Positions 36,955 to 46,400 of a stretch of 64,000 nucleotides of DNA are shown piece after piece. Source of the DNA: SXOA01 sp046153945 (GTDB taxonomy: Bacteria > Planctomycetota > Planctomycetia > Pirellulales > Pirellulaceae). Made by a program: the position numbers and the translations under genes. The first letter of the stretch is position 1; each line of letters begins with the position of its first letter. The notes beneath the pieces are model-generated. The model was not told the origin of the DNA. It saw only the letters and a program-made list of their open reading frames with translations, and made no database searches. The stretch lies in the NCBI GenBank assembly GCA_046153945.1, contig JBJXFF010000210.1, forward strand, positions 3,760 through 67,759, given 5' to 3'.

Positions 36955-38373
36955 ATGCCTACCTATCAATTCGAAGCGATGGACGCCACTGGTCAGGAAA
37001 TCCGCGACCAGATTGACGCCGCGTCCGAGGAAGAAGCCCAGCAGACCATCCGCCAGATGGGCTATTTCGTCACCAAGATCGCGGTCAAAAAGGCCGCGGC
37101 GGGAACTGCTCGCGGGCCCGGCGGAAAAAAGCGGCGCGGTTTCACCATTGGCGGCGGCGGCAGCAAGTACCTGGCCCTGTTCACCAAGCAGCTTTCCATT
37201 CTGCAGGACGCCGGTCTCCCCATTCTCCGCAGCCTGCGGATTCTGGAAGGCCAGTGCAAGCCGGGCAGGCTCAAAAACGCCCTTGGCGACACGGGCGACG
37301 AAATTGAAGGCGGTGCCACTCTTTCCGAAGCGATGGGCAAATCACCCAAGGTCTTCAGCCGCCTCTACATCAACATGATCAAGGCGGGCGAAGCCGGCGG
37401 TGCTTTGGAAGTCATTCTTCGCCGCCTCAGCGAATTCCTGGAGCGATCCGAATCGCTCAAACGGAAGGTCAAGGGAGCCATGATCTACCCCGTGGTGGTG
37501 GTCATCGTGGCCATCCTCATCTTGTGCTTCATCATGATTTGGATCGTTCCCGTCTTCGACAAGATGTTCCAGGAGTTCGGCCTCAAGCTCCCCGTCCCCA
37601 CCGTCATCCTCATCAACTTCTCCCGCTGGGTTGTCGACTACGGCTGGTTCTGCATTCCGCTGATCCCGCTCTGCGCGTGGCTGTTCCTGAAGTTGCTCCG
37701 CAAGTTCAAGCACGGCCGCATGGGTTACGACATGTTCGTGCTCCGCCTGCCGATTATGGGGATGCTTATCGAAAAGAACACTATGGCCCGCACCACGCGG
37801 ACCCTGGGGACGCTGGTCGCCAGCGGCGTTCCCATTTTGGAAGGGCTCACCATCACTCGCGAAACGGCCGGCAACGCCATGTTTGAACGGATGTTCGCCA
37901 AGGTCACCGACGCCATCCGCGAAGGCGAAACCATCGCCAAGCCCATGAAGGCCAACTCCCGCCTCGGCTTTCATCCGATCACGGCATTCCTGTGGTTTTT
38001 CCTGGGGGCGTTTGGGCCGCTCGCCGTCCTCTGCCTCCCTGGCGTGGCCAAGGCGGCTGGCGGCCCGCTGCCGTTCGTCGGCGGGGCCTTCGCTTTCGGC
38101 ATCATTTGCATCCTGTGGTATGCCCTGCAAATGAACACCCGCGTGGCCGACGACTTGGTGGTCAACATGGTGGACGTCGGCGAAGAGACCGGCGAGCTCG
38201 ATACCATGCTCTATAAAGTGGCCGACGTTTACGACGAAGAGGTCAGCACGCTCACTGACGGTTTGATGAAGCTCATCGAACCGCTGCTCATCGTGTTCCT
38301 CGGCGTCTGCGTCGGTTTTATCGTCATCTCCCTGTTCATGCCCCTCATCGGTCTGATCCAAGGTCTGGCGTAA
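36955..38373 (+). CDS. Type IV pilus/type II secretion inner-membrane platform protein (PilC/GspF-like) with an extra membrane segment pair
   Basis: A 472-aa platform protein. The N-terminal YQFEAMDATGQEI and two GspF domains are clear: first LALFTKQLSILQDAGLPILR near 75, with M-I-K-A-G-E-A-G-G-A-L near 141; second TRTLGTLVASGVPILEGL near 282 and V-N-M-V-D-V-G-E-E-T-G-E-L-D near 402. Usual length is ~400; here residues ~337-401 insert about 65 residues with two hydrophobic segments (AFLWFFLGAFGPLAVLCL and GGAFAFGIICILWYAL) inside the second domain, see findings. The protein couples the ATPases to pilin insertion. Co-directional with its neighbours; pseudopilins follow after 171 nt. Confidence 0.94.
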   Translation: MPTYQFEAMDATGQEIRDQIDAASEEEAQQTIRQMGYFVTKIAVKKAAAGTARGPGGKKRRGFTIGGGGSKYLALFTKQLSILQDAGLPILRSLRILEGQCKPGRLKNALGDTGDEIEGGATLSEAMGKSPKVFSRLYINMIKAGEAGGALEVILRRLSEFLERSESLKRKVKGAMIYPVVVVIVAILILCFIMIWIVPVFDKMFQEFGLKLPVPTVILINFSRWVVDYGWFCIPLIPLCAWLFLKLLRKFKHGRMGYDMFVLRLPIMGMLIEKNTMARTTRTLGTLVASGVPILEGLTITRETAGNAMFERMFAKVTDAIREGETIAKPMKANSRLGFHPITAFLWFFLGAFGPLAVLCLPGVAKAAGGPLPFVGGAFAFGIICILWYALQMNTRVADDLVVNMVDVGEETGELDTMLYKVADVYDEEVSTLTDGLMKLIEPLLIVFLGVCVGFIVISLFMPLIGLIQGLA

Positions 38374-38390
38374 AGCCTCCACCGCTCTTC

Positions 38391-38428
38391 CTCTCCCTCT
38401 CCCCCTGGGAGAGGGCCGGGGTGAGGGT
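38391..38428. repeat. Palindromic repeat (CTCTCCC..GGGAGAGG class)
   Basis: CTCTCCCTCTCCCCCTGGGA continuing into GAGGGCCGGGGTGAGGG: a hairpin CTCTCCC/GGGAGAG of a class common in bacterial intergenic regions, just after the pilC stop. Confidence 0.7.
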
Positions 38429-38448
38429 CTTGTAACTAACTAAAACTC

Positions 38449-38509
38449 GTAGGACGGGCTTCCCAGCCCGTCCCCAAAAAATACCGACGGCCTAGGAAGG
38501 CCGTCCTAC
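38449..38509. repeat. Paired-hairpin repeat (GTAGGACGG class)
   Basis: Inverted ends GTAGGACGG/CCGTCCTAC enclose two hairpins, ACGGGCTTCCCAGCCCGT and GACGGCCTAGGAAGGCCGTC. It lies between pilC and the first pseudopilin gene. Confidence 0.8.
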
Positions 38510-38544
38510 CCCAAGCAAAGCCGTCCCTCGCAGGAGTCCCTCAC

Positions 38545-39528
38545 ATGTCCCGCTCCTCCCCATCCCGCCGCTCGCTTTCAACAACACCCCGTGGCTTCAC
38601 GCTGGTCGAAATCCTGGTCGTCGTGGCGATCATCGTCATCCTCATGGCGATCCTCATCCCCGTCGCCATGGGCGCCATCAGCCGCGCCCGCAACGCCGCC
38701 ATTGGGTTTGAGCTGAGCCAGCTCAAGACGGCTGTCGAGGAATACAAGAAGGAGCATGGGGACTATCCCCCGAGCATGGACTGGGATCCAGCTTATGGGG
38801 CGACCTTTGCTGCCCAGCAAGGCAAGTGGTATGCGAGCAATGCGCCCACGACCTATGCGTATAACTCCATTTGCGAGCGGCACTTTCTCCGCTGCTATCC
38901 CAAAATGACCTCTGCCGAAAAGTACAAATTCTACGGTGCCATCGCTCCTCGGCTCGATCAGGACGAAGCCCTTGTCTTCTGGCTCGCCATGATCGCCAAC
39001 GATCCCCGCCAGCCCTTCAAGAATTTCGTATTCAACAACAGTGGCGTCCTTTACTACGCCGGTGGAAACGATACGACGCAGCTCAATTTCAACGACTACC
39101 CAGGCAGCAATACCCGCTGGGTCCATTACGAGTTCGATTCTCGCCGCCTGGTGGATAACGACACCGACGGCATTCCGGGCTATCAGGCGCAGTTTTGCAA
39201 AGATACCACCTACATGTATTTTGACAGCCGCACGTATGCCTTTTCACAGAACCCCTCCTATGCGGCTCGGCAAGTGGCTCAGCCGTTTACGGACGCCGTA
39301 GCGATTGCCAAGAATCAGTCGAAGTTCATGAACCCGACTACTTTCCAAATCGTTTGCTCCGGCCAGGACGGCAACTATGGCGCGGTCATCAACGCCTTTA
39401 GCAACAGCGGATTTGTGTGGAACAACACGAAGATGTTTCCCACGATGATCAACACCAACGAGGAAGACAGCGACAACATGGCCGACTTCACGGAAGGGCG
39501 CAAGCTGATTGACCACCGCGCTCCTTAA
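38545..39528 (+). CDS. Type IV pilin-like/pseudopilin protein 1 (GspG-like)
   Basis: A 327-aa protein with a class III prepilin leader ending R-G and the mature start FTLVEILVVVAIIVILMAIL (Glu at +5 present). The length is about double that of a classical major pseudopilin. The N-terminal helix SRARNAAIGFELSQLKTAVE is GspG-like; the remainder is a large beta-rich domain containing a D-N-D-T-D-G loop near 200. A prepilin peptidase would cleave after the Gly and N-methylate the Phe. AGGAG precedes the ATG. It may be a structural subunit; no peptidase (PilD) is encoded in the window. Confidence 0.9.
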   Translation: MSRSSPSRRSLSTTPRGFTLVEILVVVAIIVILMAILIPVAMGAISRARNAAIGFELSQLKTAVEEYKKEHGDYPPSMDWDPAYGATFAAQQGKWYASNAPTTYAYNSICERHFLRCYPKMTSAEKYKFYGAIAPRLDQDEALVFWLAMIANDPRQPFKNFVFNNSGVLYYAGGNDTTQLNFNDYPGSNTRWVHYEFDSRRLVDNDTDGIPGYQAQFCKDTTYMYFDSRTYAFSQNPSYAARQVAQPFTDAVAIAKNQSKFMNPTTFQIVCSGQDGNYGAVINAFSNSGFVWNNTKMFPTMINTNEEDSDNMADFTEGRKLIDHRAP

Positions 39529-39562
39529 GCAAAACTCCCATCCCCGCGACGGGAACCAAACT

Positions 39563-40552
39563 ATGTCCACCTTGCTCTCCACCAACCGCAACTGCCACCG
39601 CCGCGCCGGCTTCACGCTGATTGAGATGACCATCGTCATCGCCATCATCGCGATCCTCACGGCCATGGCCATGTCGGTCTACGCCACCGCCGCCCAACAA
39701 GCCCGCGGCATGCGGACCCGGAGCATCATCGCCAAGATTGACCAGCTCATCGGCGAGAAATATGAGAGCTATCGCACTCGGCAAGCGCCGATTCGGATAA
39801 ACCCCGGAACAACGCCACAGAATGCAGCGGCGTTGCGACTCTTGGCGATACACGAACTGATGCGGTTTGAAATGCCTGACCGCATAACCGACGTCACCGC
39901 TGGTCCGACTTACGTGGGTCCGTCCGGCGTGATCATTCCATCCGCATCGCTTTATCCGTCAATGTCCCTTGCAGTACTCCCAACAAGACCGGCTTTGAAC
40001 AAGCAGTATCTGCGACGTGCCGCAGCGAATGCGAATGGCATCGAAAATTGGTCGAGTCCTAACGAGAACGCAGAGTGCCTGTACTTGATCCTTGCCACTA
40101 TGCGGGATGGCGAAAAAAGTGCGCTCGACTACTTTTCGCCCACCGAAATTGGCGACGTGGATGACGATGGAATGAACGAGATTCTTGATTCCTGGGGACA
40201 GCCCATCGCATTCCTTCGTTGGGCACCCGGTTATCGTGCTGACATTGCTCCATTTCCGGTCACTTCACAAACGATGGAGGATCCGGACCCATTTGACCCA
40301 TTTAAGGTAGACCCACGCTGGACAAACGGTTCGGCGCTTACGCCCTTCGCGTTACGTCCACTAATTTGGTCCGCCGGCCCAGATAAGCGGCACGATATCA
40401 ACGTGGGCGGCGGATTCATTTACGCCACAACGTTACCGGCCAATGACCCCTACGTGAACACTGGAGCCATTGGCACACCGACTGATACCAACGGCGACAG
40501 TTCGCTGGACTATGGCGACAACATCACCAATCACGACCTGGAGGCGAGGTAG
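39563..40552 (+). CDS. Type IV pilin-like/pseudopilin protein 2
   Basis: A 329-aa protein with leader R-R-A-G and mature start FTLIEMTIVIAIIAILTAMA. The C-terminal half has two Asp-rich loops, GDVDDDGMNEILDSWGQP and D-T-N-G-D-S-S-L-D-Y, resembling calcium-binding repeats. The ATG at 39563 has GGGAA upstream; an earlier open start overlaps the previous gene and lacks support. Its TAG is one base before the next ATG, and the ribosome-binding site of the next gene (GGAGGCGAGG) lies inside its last codons, indicating coupled translation. Confidence 0.88.
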   Translation: MSTLLSTNRNCHRRAGFTLIEMTIVIAIIAILTAMAMSVYATAAQQARGMRTRSIIAKIDQLIGEKYESYRTRQAPIRINPGTTPQNAAALRLLAIHELMRFEMPDRITDVTAGPTYVGPSGVIIPSASLYPSMSLAVLPTRPALNKQYLRRAAANANGIENWSSPNENAECLYLILATMRDGEKSALDYFSPTEIGDVDDDGMNEILDSWGQPIAFLRWAPGYRADIAPFPVTSQTMEDPDPFDPFKVDPRWTNGSALTPFALRPLIWSAGPDKRHDINVGGGFIYATTLPANDPYVNTGAIGTPTDTNGDSSLDYGDNITNHDLEAR

Positions 40553-40553
40553 C

Positions 40554-41762
40554 ATGTCCCTCCAATTCTTAGTTTGTAGTAACCCGCTTCAGCGGGTTCA
40601 TAACCGGCTAAAGCCGGTTACTACAAACATTCGCGGCTTTACCCTGATGGAGATGCTGATTGTCATCGCCATCATGCTCCTGCTGGTCATCGCCACGCTC
40701 CCCCGCATCAAGCAGACCCTGGAGGATTCCAAGGTCCGCGAATCGTCGCGGCAGCTCAATTCCTACATCGCCATGGCCAAGTCCCGCGCCGCCGCCACCG
40801 GCCGGCCTTGCGGAATTTATCTGGTTTCCGAGAAAATCGGCGATCCCACCGCTTATCCCGGCATCTATCAATCCTCGCAGCTCTTCCTGGCGGAAGTTCC
40901 CCCGCCGTATTCCGGGGACGTGCTGGAATCTCGCGTCGTCGTGACCAACCTTGCCGTCAACCAAACGGCCACCACCGTCAACGGCCCCCCATGGCTCCTC
41001 AACTTTATTCCTGCTGCCGCGGGCCTGACCACGCTGGTCGCTCCGGGGGAGCCCTTTCTCATCCGGTTCGATCACAAGGGGCCGATCTTCAATGGCTTGC
41101 GGGGGGACCCCGCCCGTCCCGCCCCGCTGAATAACCCCAACTTGTTCTTCATCGTCGGCGGTCCCACACTCCCCCCCACGGCCAACGGCCTCTATCACGC
41201 CACCAACAATCCCTACGCCGGTTACCAGTATGAAATCGCGCGGGCTCCCCGCCGCATCGGCGCACCATTGAACCTCCCCCGCGGGACGGCCATCGACTTG
41301 ATGTACTCCGGCTTCGGCAATGACGGGGTCAATTTTGCCACCTGCGGCACGCCCGTGGGGACGCCGCCGGGCTATGTGCTGGTCATGTTCGCCCCCAGCG
41401 GCGCGGTGGCCAATGTGGTCTATCAGGTCTACGACAACAGCAACGCCAATCAGTCCAGCCCCATTTTTCCGTTTCGCGCCGTGGATAGCGCGGCCCCCGG
41501 CGCGGTTCATTTCCTCGTCGGCCGGCCGGAGAAAGTTCAAAACGCCGTTTACAACGTTCCCCCGCAGTTGCTCAGCGATAACAACCTGGTGGACGCCAAC
41601 GCCCTCTGGGTTTCCGTCGGGCGGATGACGGGATCCGTCACGACCACCGAAAACGCCTTCACCATCGATCCAGCCCTGCTGCCGGCCACTCCCACGTTCT
41701 TCGACTATGTCATCCGCGCCCGCGAATACGCCATCACTCAGGACGTAAAGGGAGGGCAGTAA
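40554..41762 (+). CDS. Type IV pilin-like/pseudopilin protein 3 (GspH-like), leader encoded by a palindromic repeat
   Basis: A 402-aa protein. Residues 1-28 form the leader, of which 7-25 are encoded by a palindromic repeat; cleavage is expected between G28 and F29 (G/FTLMEMLIVIAIMLLLVIA). The mature N-terminal helix and following region (LNSYIAMAKSRAAATGRPCG) match GspH/FimT-type minor pseudopilins. The remaining ~300 residues are Gly/Pro/Asn-rich beta structure. The start is firm: ATG at 40554 is 1 base after the preceding stop with GGAGGCGAGG upstream, and no ATG exists between the repeat and the cleavage site. Confidence 0.88.
   Translation: MSLQFLVCSNPLQRVHNRLKPVTTNIRGFTLMEMLIVIAIMLLLVIATLPRIKQTLEDSKVRESSRQLNSYIAMAKSRAAATGRPCGIYLVSEKIGDPTAYPGIYQSSQLFLAEVPPPYSGDVLESRVVVTNLAVNQTATTVNGPPWLLNFIPAAAGLTTLVAPGEPFLIRFDHKGPIFNGLRGDPARPAPLNNPNLFFIVGGPTLPPTANGLYHATNNPYAGYQYEIARAPRRIGAPLNLPRGTAIDLMYSGFGNDGVNFATCGTPVGTPPGYVLVMFAPSGAVANVVYQVYDNSNANQSSPIFPFRAVDSAAPGAVHFLVGRPEKVQNAVYNVPPQLLSDNNLVDANALWVSVGRMTGSVTTTENAFTIDPALLPATPTFFDYVIRAREYAITQDVKGGQ
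40572..40628. repeat. Palindromic repeat (GTTTGTAGTAACC class) inside a pseudopilin leader
   Basis: Perfect 13-bp terminal inverted repeats GTTTGTAGTAACC / GGTTACTACAAAC enclose two inner hairpins (AACCCGCTTCAGCGGGTT and AACCGGCTAAAGCCGGTT). The whole 57-bp element is translated in frame as residues 7-25 of pseudopilin 3. Confidence 0.92.
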
Positions 41763-41764
41763 CC

Positions 41765-43174
41765 ATGAGCCACGATCTTAGAACTTGCTGGTCCCCTGTG
41801 GTCCGCTCGCTCCGCGAGCGGAACCTTCGGTGCCGAGTCGCCACTCGATTGTCCGCTCGCGGAGCGAGCGGACCGCATTCGGGCATGACCATTCTGGAGG
41901 TCCTGTTCGCCATCATGATCACCACGATCGGCCTCCTCGGGGCGATCAGCGTCTTTCCCGTCGCCAGCGAAATGGCCCGCAAAGGCCGGCTCAACGACGA
42001 AGTTGCCATCTGCGCGGATACAGCCGTGCATAAGTTCGACGCCCAGGCGATGCGCCGGCCGGACCGGTGGGTGCGATATGTCGTTCTGAACCCGGCCACA
42101 GAAGCTTACCGACTGGACACTGCTCAGAATTTGCTTGATTTCGCCGCCCCTAGCGAATCGTACTGCATCGATCCCAAGCTTTACGCTCAGAATTTAAAGC
42201 CCGCCACGGCGATGGGTCCCTATAATTTCAACAATCCTAATCCCATTCCCAGCGACCCCCAGGTAACTCGCTTTCCTACGTTCGCCCCCTTCGTGCTCAC
42301 AGGAGCTGCTGCGGCCGGGCCGCCGCGAATGGCCCGCCTGACCTTGTGGAATAACAACGTCTTCAGCCCGTCACCCATGGGCCGGTTCCAGGCCGACTTC
42401 ACGTTCGGCTTCGAGGACCAGTTGGTCTACGAACGCTCGGGCGTGCAACAGGGGGCCGGTGGCGGAGCTGATAACTCCCTCCCCGCCTTTCAGATTTATT
42501 CCCCCATTCAAAACAACGGAGGAATCCTCCCCGGCAAGCGCGAGGAGGAAGGAAAGCTCTCCTGGATGGCGACGCTCGTCCCCAAGTTCGATCAGTTCAC
42601 CGGCGCAACGGATGACAAGTACGTTCTCTCCACGGTGATCTTCAACAAACGGAGCCCGAATCTTGTCGTCGGTGCTCCCTTGGTGCACGAAAAAAGCGCC
42701 ATCATTCTGGGCCAGTCAGCGTCCAAGCCCAACCCGGACTTTCACGGAAGCGGCTATGGAGGTGGTGAGGTAACGATTACCTCCAATACGGTCAGTGTGC
42801 TCGATATGCGCGCCGGGGATTGGGTGATGCTCGCCGGTTTTATTCGCGGCCCGGTCGATAATGGCTCGTCGAACATGCAAAAGCCCTTCTTGCTTCGCAG
42901 AATGTTCAAGTGGTATCGCATTAGCGAAGCGGATGAAGACCCCTACGAACAAGTCATTGGCTCGGGGATTTGGAAACGCGATGTGACTCTCGTCGGCCCC
43001 GATTGGGACCTGGCGAATGTCTTACCGTGCTACGTCGACAGCGGTTCCGGAAATGTAGTATCCGACTTTGTTCCCGATAATTTCGCCGACGACGTCGAAG
43101 TCATCATCATCCCCAATGTCGTTGCCGTCTACGAACGGACGGTGCGGCTGGAGCGGGACGGAAACGGGTTCTAA
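41765..43174 (+). CDS. Type IV pilin-like/pseudopilin protein 4 (PilV/GspI-like), leader encoded by a palindromic repeat
   Basis: A 469-aa protein with a 40-residue leader, residues 13-36 of which are encoded by a palindromic repeat. The predicted cleavage site is G40/M41 followed by TILEVLFAIMITTIGLLGAI, so Met replaces the usual Phe at +1 while Glu at +5 is kept; the helix (IGLLGA) resembles PilV/GspI. GGAGGGC upstream supports the start at 41765; starting at M41 would leave no leader and has no ribosome-binding site. The rest is a large domain I cannot assign. It begins 2 nt after the stop of pseudopilin 3. Confidence 0.85.
   Translation: MSHDLRTCWSPVVRSLRERNLRCRVATRLSARGASGPHSGMTILEVLFAIMITTIGLLGAISVFPVASEMARKGRLNDEVAICADTAVHKFDAQAMRRPDRWVRYVVLNPATEAYRLDTAQNLLDFAAPSESYCIDPKLYAQNLKPATAMGPYNFNNPNPIPSDPQVTRFPTFAPFVLTGAAAAGPPRMARLTLWNNNVFSPSPMGRFQADFTFGFEDQLVYERSGVQQGAGGGADNSLPAFQIYSPIQNNGGILPGKREEEGKLSWMATLVPKFDQFTGATDDKYVLSTVIFNKRSPNLVVGAPLVHEKSAIILGQSASKPNPDFHGSGYGGGEVTITSNTVSVLDMRAGDWVMLAGFIRGPVDNGSSNMQKPFLLRRMFKWYRISEADEDPYEQVIGSGIWKRDVTLVGPDWDLANVLPCYVDSGSGNVVSDFVPDNFADDVEVIIIPNVVAVYERTVRLERDGNGF
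41801..41873. repeat. Palindromic repeat (GTCCGCTCGC class) inside a pseudopilin leader
   Basis: Two inverted hairpins: GTCCGCTCGCTCCGCGAGCGGA at 41801-41822 (stem TCCGCTCGC/GCGAGCGGA) and its near-complement at 41851-41873. Translated in frame as part of the pseudopilin 4 leader. A related copy is intergenic at 52904-52962. Confidence 0.88.
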
Positions 43175-43178
43175 GACA

Positions 43179-43230
43179 GGCGAGCGGGGGGCGTGAGCCC
43201 CCTGATACTAACCCGACGCGCAAGCGAGGG
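43179..43230. repeat. Palindromic repeat (GGGGGGCGTAAGCCCCC class), copy 2
   Basis: GGGGGGCGTGAGCCCCC hairpin followed by ACCCGACGCGCAAGCGAGGG, matching the element at 34996-35079. Starts 5 nt after the stop of pseudopilin 4. Confidence 0.8.
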
Positions 43231-43350
43231 TGTTGAAGGTCGAGAATGAGAGACGGAAAGACAGAGACACTAGCCCGACGCGCTAGGCGACGGGTTCGGT
43301 GGGTTGAGACAGAGAGAACGAGAGAACAGAGAACAGAGAAGCAGGCCCGT

Positions 43351-43397
43351 TGGAGTCCCGGCTATAGCGCCGGTTGCCGCCTGAAGGCGGGACTCCA
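43351..43397. repeat. Palindromic repeat (TGGAGTCCCG class)
   Basis: Inverted ends TGGAGTCC/GGACTCCA enclosing GGCTATAGCGCC and CCGCCTGAAGGCGG hairpins, directly upstream of the giant GspK-like gene. Confidence 0.8.
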
Positions 43398-43439
43398 GCA
43401 AAATTCGAGCAAGCGCCTTTCGGCGCGGAGGGTATCGTT

Positions 43440-46400
43440 ATGTCACAGCGCAGGGCAAATCGTCTGAACAGGCTTCGTCGTGAAAAACGCGGGGTCGTCC
43501 TCCTGGTCGTCGTCAGCCTCCTGACGCTGTTCCTGATGATCGGCGTCACCTACGTCCTGATCGCCGGCAACTACCAAAACGCCTCCGCCCAAAACCAACG
43601 CGCCCACCGCTACGGCGACGAACCCGAACGGGAAATGGAAGAAGTCCTGGGGCAGATTCTCTACGGCAGCCTCCAAACTCCAACATCCCCCCGCTCCGTC
43701 ATTGGTCCTCACTCGCTGCTGGGAGACTTGTATGGAACTGACGGAGTGATACTTGGAACTAATGGGCAGCCAGTCACCATACATCCAACTCTGCCAAACC
43801 TTCAAACCTTCAATGCAGGCCAGTCCATCTATTTTGAAGTCGATCCTAGTAATTTCCCCACCCATCCAATTCCGAATTACTACGCCGGCCGCGTGATCAC
43901 CTTTACGAGCGGTCCTGCTGCTGGACTGAGCACGCGAATAATGGCGTACTACCCCGCCGGGAATAGCAATGCCGGAACGCCAGGATTTATTATAGAAGCC
44001 CCGGAGAGCGATCTCCCTATTCCCGTGCAGCCGAACCAGGGGAGCCGGTTCGTAATCAACGGTGCGCCGTTTAACGGAACGGGAGCCGGATTCAACGCCG
44101 TTACGCAGAATCTTGACGCAGTCGTGTCCATGAATGGCCACGACTACGGCGTGGCCTATTTGCCCAATGCCGGTTTGGGAAATTTAGGGATTGGGGGGCT
44201 CGACGAGACATGGGATGCCCCTGACTACCAGAATCCCTTCCTGGCGATGGTGCCGACGCGGAAGCTGTCGCAGTTCGACGTCTATCCCTTGCTGCCCTCA
44301 TTCCACCGGCCGGACTTGGTGCGATTCTGGATTCAATCACTGCAGCAATCGGGTGGGATTCTGAACGGTCTCCAACCCAATCAGGCCACGCAGGCGTTTT
44401 TGCAACCCTACGGTCCTGACGGAAGTCCCGCGAGTGGCGATGAGTTGATTGGTGCGAACGAAGCCAATGAACTCGTGGCCCTCAAGCGCATGATCCTTTT
44501 CCGCCCGCTGCGCGAAGACCATCCCAATTTCACCGGCGGCAACCAGAACTTTTTGGAAACGAATCTCACTGGACCCTACGATGTCGACAACGACGGCGAT
44601 GGTATCACCGATAGTATTTGGATCGATTCCGGACTCCCAGTCGTCACCGCTCCCAATGGCCGGCGGTACAAACGGCTGGTCGCGGTTTTGATCAAGGATC
44701 TGGACGGCCGCGTGAATCCCAGTGTTCACGGCAACATGGCGTTGGCGACCATTGCCAACACGCGCACATCGTTTCAAATCACCGATACCTTCGCGGGGAT
44801 GGATCCCGCCGGCCCCACTCCGGTCTATCTTCCCCGCGGACTGGGCTACGGACCTTCGGAAGTTGACTTTCGCCACATCCTGAATGACGACGCGGGCGTC
44901 TATAACAACCTGCTTTTGCAGCGGTATTTCCCCACTCCGAATCCCACGAGTCAGGCCCAGTTTCCGGGCTTCTCCAACGGCACTCCCACGGATGTCAATA
45001 ATGATGACGGCTGGAGCCGCCTCCGGACCATCGGGATGCCGAGCGACCATACCATTCCTTCCCTTTCCGCCTATTCCACGCCACCTGACGTGTGGGGCCG
45101 CGCGGCCATCGCCGTCGATTACACCGGCCAGCCTATTTGGGGGTTTGCCGGCACGAACGAACGGATCGACGATCCGTACGAAGTCCAGTGGGACTCGCTG
45201 CGGGCGAGCGTCGACGCTCCTTATACTGTGGCCGAACTCGAATCGCTGCTGCGCTATCACGATTTGGGAACCTTGGCGAGCCCCGGCCGGCTATTGACGT
45301 TTACCGGCGGTTATCTGTCGTCGGAGCCGCGCGGCACTCCTGGTAACTCCCAGATTCGCCGCGAGTCCTTTGGCATGGGCTCGTACATTCCTGCTCCAAA
45401 GATGATCGTCCCCCGCGAGTTGCGGCAACAGTATTACAGCGCCTTCGGCTCAAGTGCGGGAAACAATACGATTCTCGATCTCTACTATGCCGCCATCATT
45501 ACCGAACGTGGCTGGAATCCGACCGTCGGCTCCAATCCCAGTGACCCGAATTACCCCGCGTTCATGGCCCAGATGCAGGCCATCGTGCCGTTTGAGATTC
45601 TCAAGGGGCAGATGTTCAATCTGAATCGCGAATTGGGAAATGGCCAGGATGATAACGGCAACGGTGTGGTGGATGACCCGGGCGAATTCGGCGGCGAAAC
45701 CATTCAGACAACCGTCGGGGCGAGAAACTTCGACTACTTTAACGACAGCGTCCAGGCGACCACTTACAACAATCGCCAGATGATGGCCCGGCATTTGTAT
45801 TGCATGATGATGTTGCTGCGGAACCGGAATTGGCAACATAACGAAGATTTGAACCACGATGGCATGACCGACCAAAAGGATACCGCCAGGTTCTTTGCTC
45901 AGTGGGCTATCAACGTCATTGATTTTCGAGACCCCGATTCCATCATGACTGCATTTGAGTATGACTCGAATCCGTTTAATGGATGGGACATCGATGGTGA
46001 TCCACAAACGGATGGAACCGGGATGTCGCCGGAGAATGTTCAGCCCCCTGCCACAGGAATTACCGGTGATCGTGGGCTTGTCTGGGGTGTCGAACGTCCG
46101 GAACTCCTCATCTCGGAAACGCTAGCAATTCATGATCGCCGAACGGAAGATTTGTCGAACGATCAATTCAACGGCATGGACAATCGGAGAACATCAGACC
46201 CGGGGATGGAGAGGGACGGCACTCACGATTTCGACCAACAACTCAAGCCGTGGGGCGCGGCGTTTGTGGAAGTATATAATCCGTGGTTCGACCGGGGGAC
46301 GAGTGGTAATCAGAACACCTATGACCATAAGGCGTCTGAGCTATATAGCATGAGCGCCAATGGAACCGCAGGCGTTGATTTGTCGCGATTATCGCCCAAT

